DNA of 30,348 nt from assembly GCA_001430745.1 (NCBI GenBank), contig KQ482050.1, forward strand, positions 217,715-248,062, in the 5' to 3' direction. Under the pieces are notes generated by a model. The model had not been told where the DNA came from. It saw nothing but the letters and a program-made list of their open reading frames with translations, and ran no database searches. Numbering within the stretch: the stretch's first letter is position 1; each line of letters starts with the position of its first letter. The translations under genes and the position numbers were made by a program. This document shows positions 10,183-19,579 of this stretch, piece by piece. This DNA is from Auxenochlorella pyrenoidosa (Eukaryota > Chlorophyta > Trebouxiophyceae > Chlorellales > Chlorellaceae).

Positions 10183-12128
10183 ATGGCGCATGCTCGACGC
10201 GCCCGACTGCTGGGGCTAGCGCTGTTGGCTCTAGCTGCCTGCTCCCCGCTCCCACCGGGTGGACAGACTGCATGAGGCCCTGCAACGACACCAGGAGCGT
10301 TGGCGGCAGCTAAGACCGCAGCTCGACAGCACCTACAAGGCCCCAAAGAGGCTTGGGAAAGCGCCCACTACGACAGCCAGGTCCTGGCGCATGCCTGCTG
10401 GGTGGGCGCCAGACGTCGACGGGGCGGCTCGTATAGCGGCGCAGTACAGCCGACAATACGAGCTGCGCCACGATTGGCAGGCCGCTTACTTCACAGACGG
10501 TAGCGTGACAACCGAGGAGGGGGTGCACTGCGTGGGCGCCGCCGTGTGGGTGTCCGGGGGAGGGAGATACCTCATTGACCCTAACGGTCGCCAGGTGGAC
10601 AACACCATCACCCGGGCTGAGCTGGCAGCCATCTACCACACAGTACACGACCTGATGCCCGCCAGCGGGGGCGACACAATCTTCACGGATAGCTTGGCTG
10701 CTATACACCTCATTAGCAGGGCAGTGCACAGGCCCCACACGCTGGCGGGGCATCTGCACGGAGAGCTGCTGAGGGCGACTGCCGCCGACTTGATTGCCCG
10801 TGCGCACAGCGGGCTTCGCACCAGAATTGTCAAGGTGAAGGCACACAGTGGTATCACTGGCAATGAAGGCGCAGATGCAGCTGCCAAGGAGGCTGGCCAG
10901 CCAAGTGCCGACCATGACTATGTCACCCCAGCTAGCATACCGTTTGGGGGGTGGTGCCAGCCGGCCTTCATGCCGCCCCCTGGAATGGACGCGACCGCGC
11001 CAGCGGCGCAAACTCCCGCAATGGTGGCGAACCTGAGGGGCGCCCTGCGCTCCAAGGTGCACCCGGCTACCAAATTAGGCAGCACAGGCAAAGGCGTGTA
11101 TGCAAGCGCTGTGGAGCGCATGTACCAGGGAGTCGACGGGGACAGGGCGCTGCGCAAGGAGAGCAACGCGGCCTTTAGCCAGAAGAACCAGACCGTGCAC
11201 CCAGGCGCCCTGCGCATGCGTGCCCTGCACCTGTTTGGCAGATGGTTTAACAGGAGACTGGCCAGCCGCTGGGGCGTTCGATACCTTGGCAGGCCTGCCG
11301 GCAATGGCAGCTGCCCCCTGTGCATGCAACACGCAGACTCCAGCGGGCATGCGCTCCTGCACTGCCCCCACCGCCAGCTGCAAGCAATGCGGATTGAACG
11401 CCACAATGCAGCTACCCGGCGCATCCTCAAGGCCTTGCAGAGGCATGCGGACAAAGCCGGAGTGTACACCGTGATGGACGCCTGCCCTGAGGCTGACGCT
11501 GCCAGCCTGGGGGCTGAGTCCACGCGCTTGCCACGCTGGATCCTCCCAGAGGGGCTGGTCACTGACCATGCACTCGCCAAGATGCGTCCAGACGTCCTGC
11601 GCATACTGGAACTGCCACCCAATCCAACAGCAGAAGAAATAGAGCGTGCGGTACAGAACAAGGGCAGTTACACTGTCCAGGTGGTGGAGGTGGGTTATTG
11701 CTCCGACACGCGATGGAGGGCCAAGGTGCTGGAAAAACAGGAACAACACGCTGCGCTCTTACAAGCTCTGAAGGAAGCAGGATGGAACGTGGATGAGACA
11801 GCATATGTAGTTGTGCTGGGAGCGTGCGGCACAGTGTACCTCAGTGGGCTGCAGGCCCTGGAGAAGCTTGGGCTGAGTAGGAAGCAGGGCACGGCGCTAC
11901 TGCAAGAGCTTAGTGGGCAGGCAATCATGGCGATGCACAACATGAGCCTGGCTCGACGCAGGCTGGAGAGAGGCATCCTGAGGGGTGGGGTCGGGTAATA
12001 CCACGCGTGTGGGCCGTCAGGTATCCTTCGGGATGCCCATGCGGCCCCGCGCATGGTAGCTGGCCAGGAGCAGCCCGCAAGGGCTGCCCACCCTGGCCAG
12101 TTTCCTCAACCCACGCCCACGGGCGTAC

Positions 12129-12167
<39 letters not shown>

Positions 12168-14623
12168 CCCCGCTCCTAGCGGATGCCTCGGCCAACTCCC
12201 GCCGCTCCATGCTTGCTGGTGAGCTCGGATGCTTTGGAAGTGGCATTCATGCCAGGGGCGAGACGCTTGGCCGTGCAGCATGCCACCCCCCAGTGCCTAC
12301 CACAGGCATGCTGCCCCCAGCGATGCATCACCTTTGTGACAGTTACACTGTATACTGTGTCCCCTGACCCCATAGACTGCATCAATGATAGTTATAGCTT
12401 GTTGTTTCCCTTCACCCCACAGACTGTAGCTCCGTTGCCGTCGCCGACAGCCGCTCCCAGAGCGACGCTGCCAAGGCCTCCGCCTCGGCAGTGGCCTCGG
12501 CGGTGGCGCAGGTCTGCGGCGGCGGCGACGCCCAGGCTGCTGCCCAGGCGGCGGCCAGCGCGACCGCGACGGTGAGCTCGCGAGGCCTCGAGGTGCTGTA
12601 CGGGGGCCATGGGCGCATGAAGGAAGCAGTGCAGGAGGAAAGGAAGAAAGAGCACCGTCCGCAGGCGTGGATTGAGGAAAGCTGGTGGATGCTCACCCAC
12701 GAGGGCACGGCCAGCTGCCCTCGCGCAGGGCACGTTTGCCTCCACCTGCCTGGCCCCCTAGCCATCCCGTGCTGTCCCCCAATCCCTCTCCTGCAGGCCA
12801 CAGCGAAGGCTGTCGCCTCCACCTTTGCAGCTGTCCAGTCCACGCCGGGCTGCTCGGGATGCGCAAGCGGCTCAGCCAGCGGTGAGCATTGGCCCCAGTG
12901 GTTGCCATGCTGGCCAGCCTTTCGCTGACACAATTCCGGAACTCCTTCAACGGACCTCTAGACAACAGTGGCCAGAAGGCTCAGCGCCTTACTGATGCCA
13001 CCTCCCCCCCACCCCCCGCTCTTTCACGCAGCGACGGCCACTGCCAAAGCCGTAGCCGAGGCTGTGGCAGCCGCATTCGCCCAGTCCTGCTGCGCGGGAG
13101 CGCAGTCTGCCGCCTCCACCCTCTCTACTGCCCTGGCGCAAGACATTGAGCAGGCAACTGCCTCAGGTTGGTGGTGGGACGGCATGGCCATGGCCCCCTG
13201 CAGGCAGCAGAACTTGGCTGCCCGCTCGCCTTGGCCAGCCCTCCGCCTGCCCGCCTGCCTGCCCGGTTGCCTGCCTGCCTGCCTGCCTGCCTGCCTGCTT
13301 GCCTGCCTGCCGGGTCCCTCGGGGTCTCACCCAGTATCCCAGGCCGCTGCTGGCTCACCTGGAAAGTGCACCTCGGCTGCTGTCTGTTGTGCAGCGACCT
13401 CCTCGGCCTGCGCCTCTGGCGGCGGGGATGCCCAGGCCGTGAGCAACGCTGTGTCCACCGCCGTGGTGAGGCTGCCGGGCTTAAGCGAGGTTGAAGAAGA
13501 AGAAGAAGAAAAGGAAGGAAGGAATACACACCGGGGGTTGCAGCTGAAGCACCGGCCAGGTTCTGTTAGCCTGCGCCCGGCTGCGTCGGTTGTGGCTGAG
13601 CAGGGCGTGGCGGCAGCATGCAAGCAACGTTGTTGCGTCTCTCTGCTGCGTCACCGCGATCGCCGGCTATCTCTGCTCCTGCAGGCAACGGCCACAGCAT
13701 CTGCTTACGCCCAGGCCCTCTCTGCCTGCTCCAGCCCTGGTGAGCCTTCCCCTCTGTTTTCTTAGAGGAAGACGAACGACTATTGGGAGCAACGTCGCAG
13801 AATGTCTCACAGGCTGCACGGGCGACGGCAGCGCATCCAGATGACCCTGCTTTGCCTCGTTTCAGCACGCAGCTGCGCACATTGTCACGGCGAGCCGCCG
13901 GCGCCAGGCACGATATCACACTGCGCTGCGCCGCTGCCTCCTCCCAAACTCCCAAGCAGGGCCAGCCGTCGTCCCTTCGGGCCAGGGTCAGGGCCCGGAT
14001 TCAGGCCAGGGCACAGGCCAAGGAAAAGGCCAGGGGCAGGGCATGCCAGCGATACTCGGCACTATGATGGCCTGCCCCTCCTTTGTGCAGCAAGACTGCT
14101 GCGCCACCGGCAAGGACCAGTGCATGTGCCTGCCGGGAGGAGGCCTGTGCCAGTACGGCAAGGTGAGGGGCGGGCGGGTGTGAGAACAAGGGCTTGCGGC
14201 TCGTAGGCCGTACGCATGCAATGGCCGTGCGGCTGTGCAGCTGTGCTGCTGCTGAAAAATAGACGCTCCTTTTTGATATCTGCTGTCTCACCCATTGACA
14301 TCGGCCCCGCCTGCAGGCCAGTGCATCCCCTCTTACCTACGGTGAGCACCATGCCTGCTTGCTTGTTAGAGCTCCAAGCCTGTCAAACTGCACTAGGGCC
14401 CGCGACACAGACCCCACAGAGGACATAGCAGCAGCATTGAGCGCCGGCCCGGCCTTGAACTTGCAGACCCGAGCCCCGGTCATGTGCTCAGCCGCGCAGC
14501 ACGCCCTGTAACAGAGCGGCGCAGTGAGCCCCCTACAAGCATCACATTCCGTGCGCTTTGCTCTGCTCTGCTGCAGGGTTCCTCTTCCAGGGCCAGGTGC
14601 AGATGGCGCTGTGCGCCTGTTAG
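10183..14623 (+). CDS. Secreted Ala/Cys-rich protein, family member 3, carrying a LINE in exon 1
   Basis: Exons downstream of the LINE: 12180-12218, 12423-12571, 12797-12881, 13032-13166, 13395-13465, 13685-13739, 13960-14162, 14317-14341, 14577-14623. The first coding piece starts at ATG 10183 and encodes a signal peptide (MAHARRARLLGLALLALAAC). If the LINE and one target copy are ignored, 10183-10252 joins 12177-12218 as one in-frame exon (293 aa in all). If the LINE is spliced out with donor GT at 10259 and the TAG acceptor at 12177-12179, exons 10183-10258 and 12180-12218 join in phase 1 (294 aa). Modules: SRRSMLA; CSSVAVADS; VCGGGDAQ; TPGCSGCASGS; QSCCAGAQSAA; SACASGGGDAQ; a Gly/Gln linker (GQGQGPDSGQGTGQGKGQGQ); C-terminal CPSFVQQDCC, QCMC, LCQYGK; end ALCAC. 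Each module has a counterpart in the (-) paralogues. Predicted secreted; function unknown. Without splicing of the LINE it is a disrupted gene. Confidence 0.75.
10242..10252 (+). repeat. Target site duplication, left copy
   Basis: CTCCCCGCTCC, identical to 12166-12176. The LINE lies exactly between the copies. Confidence 0.85.
10259..11998 (+). CDS. LINE ORF2 fragment: RNase H domain and C-terminal zinc-binding region
   Basis: Open from the 5' junction to TAA at 11996-11998 (about 579 codons). The nominal GTG start is only the first usable codon in a truncated fragment; no native start is present. An RNase H domain spans about residues 75-212, with catalytic Asp80 (YFTDGS), Glu121 (TRAELAAI), Asp144 (IFTDSLAAI), His196 and Asp206 (KAHSGITGNEGADAAAKEA). 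A CCHC-type zinc motif follows (CPLC, x8, HALLHC), like the zinc-binding region after RNase H in plant and algal LINEs. The C-terminus has VEVGYCSDTRW and an Ala/Leu-rich region. It belongs to the mobile element, not to the host gene it interrupts, and cannot move by itself because the reverse transcriptase is missing. Confidence 0.9.
   Translation: MDRLHEALQRHQERWRQLRPQLDSTYKAPKRLGKAPTTTARSWRMPAGWAPDVDGAARIAAQYSRQYELRHDWQAAYFTDGSVTTEEGVHCVGAAVWVSGGGRYLIDPNGRQVDNTITRAELAAIYHTVHDLMPASGGDTIFTDSLAAIHLISRAVHRPHTLAGHLHGELLRATAADLIARAHSGLRTRIVKVKAHSGITGNEGADAAAKEAGQPSADHDYVTPASIPFGGWCQPAFMPPPGMDATAPAAQTPAMVANLRGALRSKVHPATKLGSTGKGVYASAVERMYQGVDGDRALRKESNAAFSQKNQTVHPGALRMRALHLFGRWFNRRLASRWGVRYLGRPAGNGSCPLCMQHADSSGHALLHCPHRQLQAMRIERHNAATRRILKALQRHADKAGVYTVMDACPEADAASLGAESTRLPRWILPEGLVTDHALAKMRPDVLRILELPPNPTAEEIERAVQNKGSYTVQVVEVGYCSDTRWRAKVLEKQEQHAALLQALKEAGWNVDETAYVVVLGACGTVYLSGLQALEKLGLSRKQGTALLQELSGQAIMAMHNMSLARRRLERGILRGGVG
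12058..12102 (+). other. LINE 3' UTR stem-loop with GNRA tetraloop
   Basis: CTGGCCAG (12060-12067) pairs with CTGGCCAG (12093-12100), and GCAGCCC (12070-12076) pairs with GGGCTGC (12081-12087), closing a GCAA loop. A second hairpin ATCC-TTCG-GGAT lies at 12023-12034. Stem-loops at LINE 3' ends are known to be recognised by the element's reverse transcriptase in several families; that role here is inferred. Confidence 0.7.
12166..12176 (+). repeat. Target site duplication, right copy
   Basis: CTCCCCGCTCC, identical to 10242-10252, directly after the CTTT tail and directly before TAG|CGGATG of the host exon. Confidence 0.85.
12617..12720 (-). mobile_element. Older relic of LINE 3' end, reverse orientation
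   Basis: Read on the (-) strand it gives AGCTGGCC, then CCAGCTTTCCTCAATCCACG and GCTCTTTCTTCCTTTCC, matching the 3' UTR and tail of the LINE at 10253-12165 with many substitutions. The outer hairpin arms (AGCTGG and CCAGCT) are kept. It lies in the intron between exons 12423-12571 and 12797-12881 of family member 3. Confidence 0.6.
13254..13314. repeat. (CCTG)n tetranucleotide tract
   Basis: Imperfect GCCT/CCTG repeat in the intron between exons 13032-13166 and 13395-13465 of family member 3. Confidence 0.85.
13485..13570 (-). mobile_element. Possible degenerate LINE 3' end
   Basis: The (-) strand reads CCTGGCCGGTGCTTCAGCTG, an Ac-rich stretch, then CCTTCCTTCC and a CTT tract, in the same order as the LINE 3' end (CCTGGCCAG, TTCCTCAACCCACGCC, CTTT tail). 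Similarity is low, so this is tentative. It lies in the intron before exon 13685-13739. Confidence 0.3.
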
Positions 14624-15320
14624 CCTGCCTCCGCTGTCGGCGCTGTGCGCGTGCTGGGCGGCCCAGCAGCGGAGGCAGCCGGCGTGTGCAGAAGGGGCAG
14701 GCTGCGGGCCCCAATCCAGCTGGGTTGCACGGCTGTATGCCGCCTGCGAAAGCCTTTCCGGGGGCCCTGCAGGCCCATTGTAAACCCAACGCTGCCATTC
14801 TGCGCAGCTCGTGCTTTGCCAAGCTCCCGGCTTTCTCAGCCGTTCTACTGCTCCTCCTTATCCTTTCACTGTGTTGATGCATGCAAGCATCCCTGCTGCT
14901 CACCCTCGCGAGCTTTCGTTGCTCTTGTTGGCATCAAGCAGCAGGCTGAACCTGTAAAGCATATAACCTGTACCGATGCCAGCGGTTGCCAGCGGGCATG
15001 AACTGCTGCACAACTGGCAAGACTGCGACAACTGCCTTGAGGCCCTTCAGCCGCCAGTTCACAGCCGGGGTGCAGGCAGGTTAATATTTACATCAGATGT
15101 AAGGTTTATGTACAGTCTGGTCACAGCAACAGCAGAAGATGTCTTGAACCGTCAAAAGGGATTTGAGGCACTGCTGCAGCGAGCGATGCGGCGGCAGGAG
15201 GCGGGTTGGTCCGGCACCCTGCGCCTTGCGATAGACTCGCTGTGCCGCAGCTGCACTTTGCAGCAGCTTTGTGTTGTATCTTCCTGTACCTTCCATGTGA
15301 CTGTTCTGTCACCAGGCCGC
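14624..15320. other. Convergent intergenic region with candidate polyadenylation signals
   Basis: Lies between the stops of the (+) gene ending at 14623 and the (-) gene ending at 15321. TGTAA at 14779-14783 (+) and TTACA at 15088-15092 (TGTAA on the minus strand) are candidate polyadenylation signals, giving 3' UTRs of roughly 150 and 230 nt. No gene seen. Confidence 0.5.
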
Positions 15321-18300
15321 TCAGCACGCGCAGCGGCCGAACTGCTGCACCTGGCCCTGGAAGAGGAGGCCTGCAGCAAGGCAGAGGCAGGGCTCATCTG
15401 GGTTGCTATTTGAGACGCCAAGCGTACAAATATTTTGCAGCTGCGCCGCACGCACAGAGGAGGCCCTCAATGCCAGCACACAGCACATACAGGTGAGGAC
15501 GGTTGCCACTGGCAGAGCAGGCGGGCGCGAGCACTCACCGTACACGAGCGGGTTGTCGCCGGCCTTGCCATACTGGCACAGTGAGCCGGCACAGATGCAC
15601 TGGGGCGCCCTCGGGCCGCAGCACTGCTGCTTCACAAAGCCGGGGCAGGCAGGCAGGCCGCCGCCAGGGGCAGGGGCGGGCCCAGGGGTGCCCTGGGTGC
15701 CGGCAGTGGGGCCACCAGCGGGGGCGCCGGCGGGGGTGGGGGTGGGAGCAGGGGTGGGGCTGGGGGCGGGCCCGCTGCCCGCGGGGGCAGGCACGGGGGT
15801 GGTGGGGGGAGCACCAGGGGCGCCAGTTGGGGCGCCGCCTGCAGCAGCGCCGCCGGCTGCACCAGCTGAGGCGGCGCACTTGCTCAGGGAGGCAAAGGCC
15901 TGCACGCAGGTGGAGCATTTCCGTATCTGCAGAGCTGCCAAAGCTTGGAGTTCCTAGAAGTCGGTGGCAGGTCACTCCTCAGTGTTGTGCACACCAAATG
16001 ACCAGCTTGTGCAATCGCGGCTGGACAAGAGCTGCCGCAGGGCAACCCCTGCTGCTACGAGTGCCAGCAACTGCCAAAGAGCCTCACCGAAGCATAGGCC
16101 TCGGCACTGGCTGTGGCCACAGCAGTGGAGATGGCATCAGAGGATGCAGCCGCGCTGCCGCCGCCAGAGGCGCACGCACTGGCGGCGGCTGCAGCGGGCA
16201 GCACGGGGCAGAAAGACGGCCGAGAGGTGCCGGCAGGTGGCTTGGGTCAGGCTGGCCCCGCAACGTGGCGGAAGCAGCAAGAAATTTGTTAACATCAGTC
16301 ACTTGCAGAAAGCCCAGAGACCAGAAGCAGAGCCACCCTCTCCTCTCAGGATGTGGGGGCAAGCAGGTGGCAGGGAGGCAAGCACACTCAGCTGCCCCTC
16401 CCTCACCAGAGGCTGTGGCAGTCGCGATGCTCTCCTGCACAGCCGTGGCCAGGGCGCTGCCGAGCGCCTGAGACTGGCCGGGGCAGCACTTGTCCGCAGC
16501 AGCGGCAAAGGCCGCGGCAGAGGCGGAGGCAAAGGCCTTGGCGATGGCGGAGGCTGCGTGGAGGGAGATGAAAGCTCTTCATCAAAACACATTTTGAACA
16601 GAACAAACCGCAAATGAAATTATTTGGTGAGGGGTGCATGGAGGGAGGGGGGAAATGGGCGGCGAGGAGGGGTGCATGGGAGGGGTGCGATGCCTTGGCA
16701 GTGGCAGGGCTACACCCACAGGGCTGTGGCACGGACTAGGATAGCTGGGATGTACCAAAAGTACAACAGGAGGCTTGGGCTGCCGAACGACTGCAGACGC
16801 CTCACCCGTGCCACTGGCGCTGGCGCAGCCGGAACAGCCCGGGGTCGACTGGACCTTGGCGGCTGCGCTGGCGTACGCAGTCGCCTGCGCGGGAGGGGGG
16901 GGGTGCGGGGCAAGCCTGCCTGGGTGCATTCTAAGCGGCCATGCTGCATCGCAACTTCAACTGCAAGTCGTTGCAATTAATTCACACTGGCTCGATCTCT
17001 GCGCATGACCACGTTGCTGCTCCTGCGGGTCGTCGCAGCACTGCTGCCAGCCCTCACCGTGGCAGTGGCGGTGGCCTTTGCGGCGGCCTGGGCCTGCGCG
17101 TTGGCGTCGCCGCCCCCGCAGACATTGGCAGTGGCAGAGGAGACGGCAGAGGCGACGGCATTGGCATCCTGGGAAAACCCTCCGGCGGTTGAGGAGGCCT
17201 GAGACGAGCAGGCTGCGCGAGGAGGGAAGATAGCAAGGCATAGCTGGGTCACGATTGCACATCACATTGAAAGGTAGGATGTGGCCGCGCGGATTTAGAG
17301 GGTGCAGCCCGGCAAGCAGAGCAGAGGAGTGGGGAGATGGCCGGGAACGGCCCGCGACACAGAGCATCGCAGCATTTGCGCCATCCCTGCACCCCTGTCT
17401 TGGCACACAACCCTCAGGCTGGGCGGAACTGGCAGCTCACAGCCTGTGCCCTGCTGGATGGCGGAGCCCACCGCCTGGGTCTGCCCGCCCTGCAGCTGCT
17501 GGGGCGTGACCTGGGTGCCCGAGCCAGCGGAGACGGCCTGAGCCACGGCCTGTGAGGGATTGAAGGCACAGGAGAGGGGAGGCAGCATGTTCAGGGAAGG
17601 CTGCACATGCATGTCTGCGCTGGAGCTGGCAGGGGGCGGGCCAGCACAGAGGCCCCGTTGGCTGATCAGCTCAGCTGCGCCGCAGGCCGTGCCCCTGGGC
17701 TGCGCTGCATGCCTTTGGCAGAGTCTCACCGAGGCGGTGGCGGCTCCGCCTGTGGAGGCAGCCTGCGCAGCGGCCTGCAGGTGGAACCAGGGGAGGGGTG
17801 GCACAGCCAGATCACTGATCATCTGGCAGGGGGCAGTCGTTTTTTCCACCAGAGCCTCACCATCAGCTTACAAGCAGCCATCCGATCACAGCCAAGCTTG
17901 TGATGCAGCACCCAGCCGCGGCAGAGAATGCCCTGCCTGTGCCAGCGCCTGGCCCTGCCCAGCAGCCGCGGCGATGGCGGTGGCCTGGGCGATAGCCTGA
18001 GTCTGGCCGGAAGCCGCGGCCTGCACAGCAGGGGCAGTCGCAGGGGACTATTTGCATCACCATTGCATGGCTGCACCACACACATTTGCTGGCAAACCCT
18101 TCACTAGTGCCTGATGGTAGAGGCTCCTGCATGGTGTGTGAATCCCGGCATCGGCCGGTACCGTGTGCTCTGCCCGCTGCCATCAGGCAGGCTCTTGACT
18201 CGCCCGCCCCAAGGCGCCTCGCCTGCGCAATCGCTGAAGCTGCAGCCTGCGTGTCGCCGGCCGCGACAGCGGAAGCGATGGCCTCGGCGGCCGCGCTCGC

Positions 18301-18854
18301 GCCCCCGGCTGGGGCAGGGGACCCGGTCGGTGCCGGGCTGGCAGGGGGAGATGCCCCCGGAGGGGAGCTGGGTGGTCCGGCTGGCGGGGAGGTTGGGGGG
18401 CCTGTGGCTGCTGGAGGAGGGCCGGTGGTGGCGGGACCGCCGGCAGTCTTCCCGGCGGGTGGGCCCTGAAGCAGGCGGCGCCGCAAGGTTGCGGCCCTCC
18501 TTCCATCTGCAGGGGGCGCAGCGGGATGGCTGAAGAAGAAGCGGGGAAAGGTGAGCCATCCGGTGCAAACACACATCGGCAGACATCAGGGCGAGGCGCT
18601 GCTGAGACGGCGCAGCCTGCGCCCATGCTGCGCCTGCTCAGCTCTCAGTGGCAGGGCGCTGCTCAGATGCGGGGCCAGCTGCATGGCAGGGACCAAGAAT
18701 CACTCCAGCCCTGGTGCTGTGTTGCTCGGATAGTGTGGGCGTGAGCCAGGGCCAACTGCAAGCCAGTTTGAAGTGCCTCACCGGTCACGGCCTGCCCATG
18801 GCAGCCCAGCGCAAGCAGGCCCAGCAGCAGGCAGAGGGAGGAGCAGAGCTTCAT
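15321..18854 (-). CDS. Secreted Ala/Cys-rich multi-module protein, family member 4 (495 aa)
   Basis: Eleven exons: 18854-18782, 18506-18223, 18020-17937, 17774-17730, 17549-17441, 17212-17058, 16884-16806, 16553-16407, 16188-16088, 15899-15539, 15370-15321 (1488 nt, all phases close). Exon 1 is a signal peptide (MKLCSSLCLLLGLLALGCHG). Exon 2 holds LRRRLLQ, a Pro/Gly/Thr-rich linker, then AEAIASAVAAGDTQAAA. Exons 3-5 are Ala/Gln-rich (QATAIAAAAGQGQALAQ; QVTPQQLQGGQTQAVGSA). Exons 6-9 are Ala/Ser-rich with Cys signatures (VCGGGDAN; TPGCSGCASAS; DKCCPGQSQAL; SACASGGGSA). Exon 10 has a second Pro/Ala linker and CPGFVKQQCC, QCIC, LCQYGK; exon 11 ends FGRCAC. Introns 2 and 3 start with GC (CAG|GCGAGG, CAG|GCAGGG); the paralogue at 19580-22444 has GT at both places. 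Likely an extracellular or wall-matrix protein with Ala-rich helices and disulfides; function unknown. Confidence 0.8.
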
Positions 18855-19579
18855 GCTGGCTGGGCAACTCCTGCCAGGAGGGGATGTGTGATCACTGGGG
18901 GGATGGAGCAGCAATGATGGGCGGGGGGGGGGGGGGGGAGGCCGAGGGGGCACTGGTAGCGGTGACGATCTGGCGGCGCGGCGGCGCACGCGCGAAGTCC
19001 GCCGCAATACACGGCTTGCCCGCAGTCGCGCTGCCACACTTCTGTGGACCTTGCATGGCCGTGCGAGCACGTCACCCAGCCCCGGAGGGTTCCGAGGGCC
19101 AAACGAAGCCGCACGAGCTCACCTCTCCACTTCTTCTTGGAAAGGTCCTGGAGGCTGCCTGATGGAGGGCCTTGGCTTGCGTGGCCAGCTGGCACAAGAA
19201 GAAGGCTCTTCGAGGCTGATAAGCCCGATAAGCCTGGTGTACTTGCAATGATGACCTGGCATACTTTCCCCCTGCAGCAAACCACCATGTGGATGCATCC
19301 CTTTGAGGCGCTTCCAACTGGTTTCGAGAGTCGCAGCACTGCAAGTCTTACAGGGCGCCTAACAAGTGTACACATGTCTGATCTGTGCAGGTTCCTGAGG
19401 TGAAGGGCAGGGCGCTGGCGGTTAAGCCTAGTCTGGCGTGTTCTGCTGCAGCGGTCCTGCGTCGCGGGGCGGGGCCTGGCTGGGAGATGGGTCGTCTGGC
19501 TGCCTGGCTTGTACGTCACACTTGCAAGCTGCAGGAGCGCGGCAAACAGCGCTTCCATGCTGACATGGCACCCGCCAGG
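18855..19579. other. Intergenic between tandem (-) paralogues
   Basis: Holds the 3' flank of the gene ending at 19580 (TTACA at 19348-19352, TGTAA on the minus strand, about 230 nt after the stop) and the promoter region of the gene starting at 18854. A long G run lies at about 18922-18938. No further gene seen. Confidence 0.5.

Larger units (their letters stand above)
10253..12165 (+). mobile_element. 5'-truncated LINE (non-LTR retrotransposon) with CTTT tail
   Basis: 1.9-kb insert bounded by perfect 11-bp duplications (10242-10252 and 12166-12176). It contains the 3' part of a LINE open reading frame (RNase H, zinc-binding C-terminus), a short 3' UTR with stem-loops (12023-12034 with a TTCG loop; 12058-12102 with a GCAA loop), and a (CTTT)n tail at about 12129-12165. 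Absence of endonuclease and reverse transcriptase regions is typical 5' truncation during target-primed reverse transcription. Perfect duplications and an undamaged reading frame imply a recent insertion. Confidence 0.9.

Noticed and set aside
10259..10261. GTG as the real start of the LINE protein
   Set aside because: The element is 5'-truncated; this is just the first alternative start codon after the junction, and it overlaps the proposed GT donor.
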